A DNA stretch of 11,348 nucleotides, from positions 1 through 11,348 of the forward strand of contig CAMHFM010000011.1 in assembly GCA_946184595.1 (NCBI GenBank). The letters are read 5' to 3'. This stretch comes from an uncultured Azospirillum sp. (GTDB taxonomy: Bacteria > Pseudomonadota > Alphaproteobacteria > RF32 > CAG-239). Under the pieces are notes generated by a model. That model was not told the origin of the DNA and did no database searches. It saw only the letters and a list, made by a program, of their open reading frames with translations. Both the position numbers and the translations under genes were made by a program. This document shows, piece after piece, positions 1 through 5,849 of this stretch. Positions within the stretch are counted from its first letter, which is position 1. Each line of letters starts with the position of its first letter.

Positions 1-28
1 GATTTATTGTTATTTCAAGCCGCATTTT

Positions 29-128
29 GCGATGGTCTGGTCGCGTATCTATTTTAAATTTTAGTGTCTAAAAGAAAAAAGATACCAAAATAGATACTTT
101 TGGTTTGAGCTCACTCAGACCATTTCGC
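29..128. repeat. Nested imperfect inverted repeat
   Basis: Two blocks recur in inverted orientation and in the same order on each arm. The outer block is GCGATGGTCTG at 29-39, matched by the reverse complement of CAGACCATTTCGC at 116-128 (two extra A's). The inner block is GTATCTATTTT at 45-55, perfectly matched by AAAATAGATAC at 87-97. A smaller hairpin, ACCAAAA (84-90) with TTTTGGT (98-104), sits inside the right arm. The arms differ in length (27 versus 42 bases), so this is not a simple terminator. It could be a recombination or transposition remnant, a MITE-like piece or a structured RNA; the sequence does not decide. Confidence 0.55.
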
Positions 129-213
129 CCTGATTTTATTAGCCTCTGACCCGCCCAACTTCGTATCCTATATCCTTGCCACTTTTCACTAAATTAAGAA
201 ACGGATACCACCG

Positions 214-239
214 CTATTATAACCCTAATAGAAGTTTTT
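214..239 (+). terminator. Weak AT-rich hairpin with T run
   Basis: CTATTA (214-219) pairs with TAATAG (226-231) across a 6-base loop, and five T's follow at 235-239. The stem is all A-T apart from one pair, so it would be a weak terminator for a plus-strand transcript entering from the left. On the minus strand there is no U run after the stem, so it is not an obvious terminator for the LysR gene. Confidence 0.2.
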
Positions 240-240
240 A

Positions 241-1131
241 TTAATTACCAAACTTTTCTTGTAGTTTTTGTAAAAATAGATTGGCAGCAGCGGAACGCAC
301 GGCAGATTTGTTCCAAACAATATTTAATTTTGCTTCTACTTTAGGTTCAAGCGGTCTGAAGCAAAGCGGGCTTTTATCAGAAGTATCAGCCAATTTATCC
401 AAAGTTATCGCATATCCGATACCTGATTTAACCATTATGGCAGCATTAAATATTAAATTATATGTTGCAACGGTATTCAAACTGTCAAACTGTCCATGAA
501 ACCATTTAAAAAACCCGTTGTTTGGTGATTTCTTTATTGCTTGGCGAGAATTTATTAAAGGCAAGCCTTTTAAGTCTTCAAGTTTGACTGATTTATATTG
601 CGCCAACGGACAATCTTTACGCATCAAAATGCCCCATACATCAGCAACCGGCAGGGTAACACTATCATATTTTGCTGTATCGTTATGTTGCACTAAAAGA
701 CCAAAATCCAAAAGTTTCTTATCCAGCTTTTCCATAACATCTTCGGCATTACCGGAATAGAGATGGAATGTAATATTCGGGTGCGTGGTGCGTATTTCTT
801 TGATAACATCCGCAACATATTCCATGGCGTCAGTTTCGCCACCACCGATATAAACATCGCCCTTAATGTCAACACCCGAAGAAATGATGTCCCTCTTGGT
901 TTTATCAACCATTTCAATGATTTCTTCGGCACGGTCTTTTAGGAGCATACCTTCTTCGGTCAGCGTAATTTTGTATTTTCCACGCACAAAAAGCTTTTGT
1001 TTAAGTTCATATTCCAAATCTTGCAACTGACGGGTTAAGGTCGGTTGAGTTAGATGTAAAGCATTTGCCGCAGCAGTAATACTACCTTCACGGGCAACAG
1101 CTAAAAAATATTTCAAAACACGTATTTCCAT
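241..1131 (-). CDS. LysR-type transcriptional regulator
   Basis: A 296-residue protein of normal LysR length. Residues 1-60 form the winged helix-turn-helix, with the family pattern of AREGSITAAANALHLTQP followed by TLTRQLQDLE. Residues about 90-293 form the effector-binding domain, including GDVYIGGGETDA at the start of its first lobe. It is divergent from the ten-gene redox run starting at 1257, the classic arrangement for a LysR protein activating its neighbour and repressing itself, so it is probably the local regulator (inference). The effector is unknown; given the targets, an electrophile, quinone or oxidant is plausible. The start codon is fixed by the family N-terminus, since no other Met occurs before residue 62. 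No Shine-Dalgarno sequence precedes it, and a strong promoter places the likely transcript start at the ATG itself. Confidence 0.93.
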   Translation of the reverse strand: MEIRVLKYFLAVAREGSITAAANALHLTQPTLTRQLQDLEYELKQKLFVRGKYKITLTEEGMLLKDRAEEIIEMVDKTKRDIISSGVDIKGDVYIGGGETDAMEYVADVIKEIRTTHPNITFHLYSGNAEDVMEKLDKKLLDFGLLVQHNDTAKYDSVTLPVADVWGILMRKDCPLAQYKSVKLEDLKGLPLINSRQAIKKSPNNGFFKWFHGQFDSLNTVATYNLIFNAAIMVKSGIGYAITLDKLADTSDKSPLCFRPLEPKVEAKLNIVWNKSAVRSAAANLFLQKLQEKFGN

Positions 1132-1137
1132 AAGGGA

Positions 1138-1166
1138 AACATAGCAAGATTAAATATACCTGTCAA
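1138..1166 (-). promoter_or_regulatory. Promoter of the LysR gene
   Basis: On the minus strand a perfect -35 TTGACA (1161-1166) is followed after exactly 17 bases by TATGTT (1138-1143) as -10. A start about 7 bases downstream of the -10 falls at or next to the A of the ATG (1131), which implies a leaderless or nearly leaderless mRNA. The dyad at 1167-1182 abuts the -35, so bound regulator could repress its own gene. Confidence 0.6.
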
Positions 1167-1193
1167 GCATAATTAAATATGCAGAATAAGCAT
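1167..1193. promoter_or_regulatory. Putative LysR operator dyads
   Basis: Two dyads share one half-site. GCATA (1167-1171) pairs with TATGC (1178-1182) across 6 bases, and ATGC (1179-1182) pairs with GCAT (1190-1193) across 7 bases. The second contains T-N11-A (T1180, A1192), the LysR-box form. Together they sit just upstream of the plus-strand -35 at 1194 and against the minus-strand -35 at 1161-1166, roughly -60 to -35 of the operon start, where LysR proteins usually bind. A wider pair, ATAGCAA (1141-1147) and TTGCTAT (1194-1200), flanks them. Confidence 0.5.
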
Positions 1194-1222
1194 TTGCTAT
1201 ATGAAAATAAACATATTATATT
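1194..1222 (+). promoter_or_regulatory. Promoter of the redox operon
   Basis: TTGCTA (1194-1199) and TATATT (1217-1222) are separated by exactly 17 bases. The -35 matches four of six consensus positions, so it is moderate, as expected for an activator-dependent promoter. The predicted start near 1229 leaves a leader of about 28 bases that carries the GGGAGA ribosome site (1245-1250). Confidence 0.5.
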
Positions 1223-1256
1223 GAAGATAAAGTAAATTAAACATGGGAGAAAACTT

Positions 1257-2300
1257 ATGAAAATGAAAACATTATGTGCTTTATCAATGACCGCTTTGGG
1301 ATTGGTCTTTGCCGCACCAGACAGTGCTTGCGCCGCTGACGGTAATAATGCCGAATGGGACAAGGTGTTTGCAAAGTCCGACAAGGTTGATGTGAAGAAA
1401 GTAACCTTTAAAAACCGATTTGGTATTGAGTTGGTTGGGGATTTATATGAACCGAAAGACAAGCCGGAAGGCAAAATGCAGGCAATTGCAGTTTCCGGTC
1501 CATTTGGTGCGGTTAAAGAGCAATCTTCCGGACTTTATGCACAGACCCTAGCAGAACGTGGTTTTGTAACCTTGGCGTTTGACCCGTCATTTACCGGTGA
1601 ATCAGGTGGTGAAGTTCGTAATGTGGCAAGCCCTGATATTAACACTGATGATTTTAGTGCGGCAGTTGATTATTTAACAACCCTGCCTGAAGTTGATGAA
1701 AACAAAATCGGTATTGTCGGCATCTGCGGTTGGGGTGGTTTTGCTTTGAATGCGGCGGCTCAAGATACTCGTATTAAGGCAACCGTTACCAGCACAATGT
1801 ATGATATGACAAGAGTTTCTGCAAAAGGATATAATGACTCTGTATCGGCTGACGACTTGTATAAAATGCGTGAGGATTTGAACGCACAGCGCACCAAAGA
1901 AGCGCAAGGCGCACCGATTGCCGGAGCTCCGGGTTTGCCGGATAAATTAACCGGTGAGGAACCGCAATTTATTCAAGACTATTTCAATTATTACAAAACA
2001 AAACTCGGTTTTCATCCCCGTTCTATCAATTCCAACGGGCATTGGAATGTTACATCGGCATTATCTTTAATTACGCAACCGATTTTGGCCTACAGCGACA
2101 CCATTAAATCGCCGGTATTGATGATACACGGGGAAAAGGCACACAGCCGCTATTTTTCGGAAGATGCGTTCAAAAAGCTAACAGGCGATAATAAAGAGTT
2201 GATGATTATCCCAAATGCAAACCATACAGATCTGTATTACAAAATGGATGTTATACCGTTTGATAAAATGGAACAATTCTTTAAGACCAATTTGAAATAA
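1257..2300 (+). CDS. Exported alpha/beta hydrolase, YcjY/dienelactone hydrolase-like
   Basis: A 347-residue protein with a Sec signal peptide; cleavage is likely after the ACA at residues 24-26. The rest is an alpha/beta hydrolase resembling the YcjY and dienelactone hydrolase group. The nucleophile elbow reads GICGWGG around residue 157, so the nucleophile is Cys, not Ser. MIHGEKAHSRYFSED (residues 289-303) is the conserved segment near the acid position, and His323 in NANHTD is the expected catalytic base. Substrate unknown; small esters, lactones or thioesters are possible. GGGAGA lies 6 bases before the ATG. First gene of the operon, it overlaps the next by one base (TAATG). Unlike four later exported genes it shows no second ribosome site after the signal peptide. 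The fold call is firm, the substrate is not. Confidence 0.88.
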   Translation: MKMKTLCALSMTALGLVFAAPDSACAADGNNAEWDKVFAKSDKVDVKKVTFKNRFGIELVGDLYEPKDKPEGKMQAIAVSGPFGAVKEQSSGLYAQTLAERGFVTLAFDPSFTGESGGEVRNVASPDINTDDFSAAVDYLTTLPEVDENKIGIVGICGWGGFALNAAAQDTRIKATVTSTMYDMTRVSAKGYNDSVSADDLYKMREDLNAQRTKEAQGAPIAGAPGLPDKLTGEEPQFIQDYFNYYKTKLGFHPRSINSNGHWNVTSALSLITQPILAYSDTIKSPVLMIHGEKAHSRYFSEDAFKKLTGDNKELMIIPNANHTDLYYKMDVIPFDKMEQFFKTNLK

Positions 2301-2722
2301 TGCGTGGATTGCAACAAATATTAAGACTGTTGGTGTCGGTAATTATTTTATCGGCATCAACAGCACTAGCTTTGGAGACGGAAACAATGCACATGAAGAT
2401 AGGCGATAAAGAATATTCGGTTGTTTTGAACGACAATAATACAACAAAAGCCTTACGAGAACTCTTACCAATGACGGTTACAATGTCAGAATTTAACAGT
2501 AATGAAAAGTATTACCTTTTGCACAACTCATTGCCGAGCAGACCGGAACATGTTGGGCAAGTTAAATCCGGCGATGTTATGCTGTTTGGTGATGATTGTT
2601 TAGTCGTGTTTTACAAAGATTTTAAGACAACATATTCATATACACGTATCGGACATATAGAAAATGCTACTGATTTAGAACAAACACTTGGTAGAGGCAG
2701 TGTAATCATAACTTTTGAATAG
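2300..2722 (+). CDS. Exported cyclophilin-like fold protein
   Basis: A 140-residue protein with a signal peptide of about 24 residues ending ALA. The rest (about 30-140) matches the small bacterial cyclophilin-like family by its signature stretches: LPMTVTMSEFN, NEKYYLLHNSLP, KSGDVMLFGDDCLVVFYKDF and YSYTRIGHI, ending in a short beta strand. Members of this family have the cyclophilin barrel but are not established prolyl isomerases, and the role is unknown. They are often encoded near flavodoxins, hydrolases and aldo/keto reductases, as here (recalled pattern, not checked). The start overlaps the stop of the hydrolase, implying translational coupling. In-frame ATGs at 2387 (M30) and 2393 (M32) follow a GGAG at 2374, so a cytoplasmic form beginning at the domain boundary is possible. 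Confidence 0.82.
   Translation: MRGLQQILRLLVSVIILSASTALALETETMHMKIGDKEYSVVLNDNNTTKALRELLPMTVTMSEFNSNEKYYLLHNSLPSRPEHVGQVKSGDVMLFGDDCLVVFYKDFKTTYSYTRIGHIENATDLEQTLGRGSVIITFE
2374..2389 (+). promoter_or_regulatory. Internal ribosome site and ATG after a signal peptide
   Basis: GGAG (2374-2377) lies 9 bases before an in-frame ATG (2387) at codon 30 of the cyclophilin-like gene, where the folded domain begins. It is the weakest of four such cases in the operon. It may be the relic start of a non-exported ancestor or a working second start. Confidence 0.35.
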
Positions 2723-2735
2723 AAAGGACAATAAA

Positions 2736-3278
2736 ATGACAAAGAAAATATTAATCGTATCAAGTAGCTTGCGTGGCGGTAGCAATTCTGAGATTTTAGC
2801 GCACGAGGCTGAAAAAGGTGCAATTGATGCCGGTAACGATGTGGAATTTATCAACCTTAAAGGAAAAGAAATTAAATTCTGCATTGGGTGCTTAAGTTGT
2901 CAAAAAACGCTTAAATGCGTGCAAAAAGATGATATGGTGGATTTAATCGGCAAAGTGCAAAATGCCGATGCCATTATTTTTGCAACGCCGATTTATTATT
3001 ACGAGATGTCGGGACAACTCAAAACATTTTTAGACCGTTGCAATCCGTTATACCCACAAGAAAATAAGTTCAAAGATGTTTATTTAATAACATCAGCCTA
3101 CGATAGTTCTGAAAAAGCCGCAGATAGAGCAATCAATGGTCTTAAAGGCTGGATAGAATGCTTTGAACAATCTCGCTTTGCAGGAGCTTTGGTTGGTGGC
3201 GGTATAGATGCGCCGAAATCCGCCGCAAATCGTGAAGATTTACTCAAAAAAGCCTATGAACTAGGAAAAAACATTTAA
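2736..3278 (+). CDS. Isf-like flavoprotein, NAD(P)H-dependent FMN reductase family
   Basis: A 180-residue flavodoxin-fold protein. The phosphate-binding loop for FMN is SSLRGGSNS (residues 9-17), and TPIYYYEMSGQLKTFLDR (84-101) is the conserved flavin-contact segment. Between them lie Cys49, Cys52, Cys55 and Cys61, giving C-x2-C-x2-C-x5-C, the compact cluster motif that holds a 4Fe-4S centre in iron-sulphur flavoproteins (Isf). It is therefore probably a cytoplasmic electron-transfer or reductase protein; many related proteins keep part of this motif without a proven cluster. I chose the ATG at 2736 because AAAGGA (2723-2728) lies 7 bases upstream; a TTG at 2715 would overlap the previous gene and lacks a ribosome site. 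No signal peptide, so it is one of three cytoplasmic enzymes of the operon. Confidence 0.85.
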   Translation: MTKKILIVSSSLRGGSNSEILAHEAEKGAIDAGNDVEFINLKGKEIKFCIGCLSCQKTLKCVQKDDMVDLIGKVQNADAIIFATPIYYYEMSGQLKTFLDRCNPLYPQENKFKDVYLITSAYDSSEKAADRAINGLKGWIECFEQSRFAGALVGGGIDAPKSAANREDLLKKAYELGKNI

Positions 3279-3294
3279 CTTACGGACTGTTTCT

Positions 3295-4419
3295 ATGACG
3301 ATGTGGATTATAATATTCTGGGTAAGCATTGTATTCGCTGTGACAACATTGTTTTATGTCAGCGCAAGAATACCAAACATGATAGAATTTGCAAATATTG
3401 CCGAATGGGGAAAATTCAAACAATTCTCATTAGGATTATTGATAACATTGGGTTTGACAGGAATTATCGCATTTTGCATTGATTTTATAAACGCCATTGT
3501 CTGTGTGATGTATGTGGCAATGATATGGGCGGTCAGTGATTTTGCTTTTTGGCTGATAGAAAAATTAGGACACATCACTTTTGAATATTATTATGCAGGT
3601 TGGATAGCTTTGGTAATCAGTGCCATTGCTTTAAGCGTAGGTTGGTATTTAGACCACAATGTATGGCAAACCAATTATGAATTAAAGACCAACAAGCAAA
3701 TGTCGGATTTGAAAGTAGCTATGTTTGCTGATTCGCATATCGGAACAACTTTTGATGATATTGGTTTTGCCAAGCATTTGGAAACAATTCAAGTACAAAA
3801 TCCGGATATAGTGTTCATTGCCGGCGATTATGTTGATGACGGAACAACTCGTAAGCAAATGATAAACGCCACCAGAACTTTAGGGCAAATGAAAACAAAA
3901 CACGGAATTTATTATGTTTCCGGCAATCATGACAAAGGTTATTACGGTGCTGCACATCGTGGATTTTCGGAAGATGATTTGTTTAACGAACTTAAAAAGA
4001 ACGGCATCAATATTCTGCAAGATGAGAGCATTTTGGTAGATAGTTCATTTTATGTCATCGGGCGCAGAGATTATTCGGTTCAGCACGAGCAAGGCGGACA
4101 TCGTAAATCAATAGAAGAACTTACCAAGGATTTAGATAAAAGCAAATATATGATTGTTTTAGACCATCAACCGGTGGAATATAACAAAGAAGCCGATGCA
4201 AAGGTTGATTTGGTCTTAAGCGGACATACGCACGGCGGACAACTGTTTCCGTTTAATCAAGTCGGAAAATGGATTAAAGCTAACGATTTGGTTTACGGTC
4301 ATGAAAAACGCCAAGATAGCGATTTTATCGTAACTTCTGGTATATCCGATTGGGCAATTAAGTTCAAAACAGGAACAAAATCCGAGTTTGTTATCATCAA
4401 TATAAGAAAAGGGAAATGA
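3295..4419 (+). CDS. Membrane-anchored metallophosphoesterase
   Basis: A 374-residue protein with about four N-terminal membrane segments (roughly 4-22, 45-63, 66-88, 102-119) followed by a calcineurin-like phosphoesterase domain (140-370). The metal ligands are all visible: D146-x-H148, GD178, GNHD (210-213), H291 in LDHQP, and GHTH (310-313). It resembles the YaeI/YkuE group, some members of which act on lipid-linked phosphates; the substrate is unknown. Basic residues cluster after segment 1 (R25, K40, K42), suggesting that loop is cytoplasmic and the catalytic domain is outside (inference). No good ribosome site precedes the ATG at 3295, and a second ATG lies at 3301; the start is uncertain by two codons and translation may be weak or coupled. 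It is the one operon member without an obvious redox role. Confidence 0.87.
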   Translation: MTMWIIIFWVSIVFAVTTLFYVSARIPNMIEFANIAEWGKFKQFSLGLLITLGLTGIIAFCIDFINAIVCVMYVAMIWAVSDFAFWLIEKLGHITFEYYYAGWIALVISAIALSVGWYLDHNVWQTNYELKTNKQMSDLKVAMFADSHIGTTFDDIGFAKHLETIQVQNPDIVFIAGDYVDDGTTRKQMINATRTLGQMKTKHGIYYVSGNHDKGYYGAAHRGFSEDDLFNELKKNGINILQDESILVDSSFYVIGRRDYSVQHEQGGHRKSIEELTKDLDKSKYMIVLDHQPVEYNKEADAKVDLVLSGHTHGGQLFPFNQVGKWIKANDLVYGHEKRQDSDFIVTSGISDWAIKFKTGTKSEFVIINIRKGK

Positions 4420-4420
4420 A

Positions 4421-4810
4421 ATGATAAAAAAGTTTTTATTTCTTATTTTTTCAACAATTCTTTTAATCGGAGGTCAAGCGATGGCGATTACAGTCAATAT
4501 CTATTATACGGGTGAAAATGGCAATGCTCGTAAGTTCGCCGAGGAAATGGAACAAAGTGGAACAGTTGCAGCTATTCGTGCTGAAGAAGGTAATAAAAAA
4601 TATGAATACTTTTATCCAAAAAATGATCCGGAAACAGTGCTTTTAATTGACAGCTGGGAAAGCCAAGAAGCCATAGATAAACACCACGCAACGCCAATGA
4701 TGAACAAAATTGCCGAACTGCGCAACAAGTATAACCTGCATATGCGTGTGGAACGCTTTATTGAGGATAATACAATCCCAGAACAAGATCAAAACTTTAT
4801 CAGGAAATAA
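4421..4810 (+). CDS. Exported ABM-fold protein, putative quinol monooxygenase
   Basis: A 129-residue protein: a signal peptide (1-22, ending AMA) and one antibiotic-biosynthesis-monooxygenase (ABM) domain (about 24-120). The domain shows the family pattern: an early beta strand (ITVNIYYTG), a Glu-rich helix, VLLIDSWESQEAIDKHHATPMMNKI and a final MRVERFIED strand. YgiN-type members oxidise quinols or related aromatics without metal or flavin, and usually work in the cytoplasm as dimers. Export is therefore unusual and points to quinol or aromatic chemistry in the periplasm (inference). AAAAGGGA (4407-4414) lies 6 bases before the start. M21 (4481) has a perfect GGAGG 7 bases upstream inside the signal-peptide coding region, so a cytoplasmic product is possible. 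Its signal peptide resembles that of the next gene. Confidence 0.83.
   Translation: MIKKFLFLIFSTILLIGGQAMAITVNIYYTGENGNARKFAEEMEQSGTVAAIRAEEGNKKYEYFYPKNDPETVLLIDSWESQEAIDKHHATPMMNKIAELRNKYNLHMRVERFIEDNTIPEQDQNFIRK
4469..4483 (+). promoter_or_regulatory. Internal GGAGG and ATG after a signal peptide
   Basis: GGAGG (4469-4473) stands exactly 7 bases before the in-frame ATG at 4481 (codon 21). The GGAGGTCAA is read as Gly-Gly-Gln in the exported form. The site is better than the gene's own ribosome site. Starting here would give a protein without signal peptide that begins right at the ABM domain. Confidence 0.5.
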
Positions 4811-4822
4811 TCGGGAGGAAAT

Positions 4823-5839
4823 ATGAAAAGGTTTTTATCAATCATCTTAATGACAACAGTACTTTTGACGGGAGGGCAAACAATGGCAAAAACTTTAAAT
4901 GTGGAACAAGAATCTATTGCAGAAGTGGCGGCCTATGCGGCCAGAGGCAACCAAGAAGGATTAAAAAAAGCCCTTATCAAAGGACTTGATAATAAAGTTC
5001 CTGTTAATACTTTCAAAGAAATCTTGGTGCAATCTTATGCTTATTGCGGATTTCCACGTTCTTTAAATGCACTTTCCACTTTAATGCAAGTGGTGGAAGA
5101 ACGTGGCAACAAAGATGCATTAGGCAAGGAGCCTTCTGCAAAACCTGCAGGAAATGCTTTGACTTATGGCACAGAAAATCAAACCAAACTGGTGGGAACA
5201 GAGGTTAAAGGAAAACTGTTTGATTTTGCTCCTGCTATTGATGAATACCTGAAAGCCCACTTATTTGGAGATATCTTTGCCAGAGATAATGTGGATTGGA
5301 AAACTCGTGAATTGGCAACAATTGCGATGCTTGCCGCCCGAGATGGTGTGGAAAGTCAATTGGATGCCCATATCAATATTGGGAAACATAATGGTTTGAC
5401 AGATGAAGAAGTGGCTCAAATCAAAACAATTGCTGACAAAACAGGAAATGACAGTCTGTTGTTTGGCTTTGGAGAAGAAAATCCCTATGGCAAATACTTC
5501 ACAGGGAAAAGTTATCTGAACCCGATTACAACCGAAAATGGTGTGCCGATGTATAATGTAACATTTGAGCCAAAATGTCGCAATAACTGGCATATTCATC
5601 ACAAAGGCGGACAAATTTTGCTCGTAACTGCAGGTCGTGGTTGGTATCAGGCTTGGGGCGAAGAACCTCGTGAATTAAAGGCAGGTGATGTGGTTAATAT
5701 TCCGGCAGAAGTTAAGCATTGGCACGGCGCAGCTAAAGACAGTTGGTTTACGCATATTGCCGTAGAAGTACCATCAGAAGGTGGCTCTAACGAATGGCTT
5801 GAGCCGGTAACCGATGAAGAATATAACAAGCTGAAATAA
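4823..5839 (+). CDS. Exported carboxymuconolactone decarboxylase-cupin fusion
   Basis: A 338-residue protein with three parts. A signal peptide (1-22) ends in TMA. Two carboxymuconolactone decarboxylase (CMD)-type helical repeats follow (about 27-115 and 130-210). A C-terminal cupin (about 230-325) carries the metal-type motif WHIHH (His257, His259, His260), then GDVVNIPAEVKHWHG with His299 and His301. The first CMD repeat has a single Cys (C75 in YAYCGFP); the second has none, so the CxxC of AhpD-type peroxidases is absent and thiol peroxidase activity is unlikely. The cupin may bind a metal and act on a small carbonyl or aromatic compound (inference). GGGAGGA lies 3 bases before the ATG. 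A second GGGAGGG lies 6 bases before M21. It sits after the ABM gene and before the flavodoxin with short gaps. Confidence 0.87.
   Translation: MKRFLSIILMTTVLLTGGQTMAKTLNVEQESIAEVAAYAARGNQEGLKKALIKGLDNKVPVNTFKEILVQSYAYCGFPRSLNALSTLMQVVEERGNKDALGKEPSAKPAGNALTYGTENQTKLVGTEVKGKLFDFAPAIDEYLKAHLFGDIFARDNVDWKTRELATIAMLAARDGVESQLDAHINIGKHNGLTDEEVAQIKTIADKTGNDSLLFGFGEENPYGKYFTGKSYLNPITTENGVPMYNVTFEPKCRNNWHIHHKGGQILLVTAGRGWYQAWGEEPRELKAGDVVNIPAEVKHWHGAAKDSWFTHIAVEVPSEGGSNEWLEPVTDEEYNKLK
4870..4885 (+). promoter_or_regulatory. Internal GGGAGG and ATG after a signal peptide
   Basis: GGGAGGG (4870-4876) precedes the in-frame ATG at 4883 (codon 21); counted from the end of GGAGG (4875) the spacing is 7 bases, as in the ABM gene. 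GGAGGGCAA is again read as Gly-Gly-Gln. Use of this ATG would yield a cytoplasmic CMD-cupin protein. Confidence 0.5.
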
Positions 5840-5849
5840 GGAGAATATA

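Larger units (their letters stand above)
1..240. other. Non-coding left flank
   Basis: No gene can be supported here. The first 57 bases are open in frame 1 (ending in TAA at 55-57) and could be the last 18 codons of a gene that starts outside the window, but 18 codons without a recognisable motif prove nothing. The stretch contains the nested inverted repeat at 29-128 and a weak AT-rich hairpin at 214-231. The LysR gene ends at 241 on the other strand, so this is a convergent or gene-end spacer. Confidence 0.5.

Noticed and set aside
2715..2735. TTG start for the Isf-like flavoprotein
   Set aside because: It overlaps the preceding gene and has no ribosome site, whereas the ATG at 2736 has AAAGGA at good spacing and begins the flavodoxin strand.
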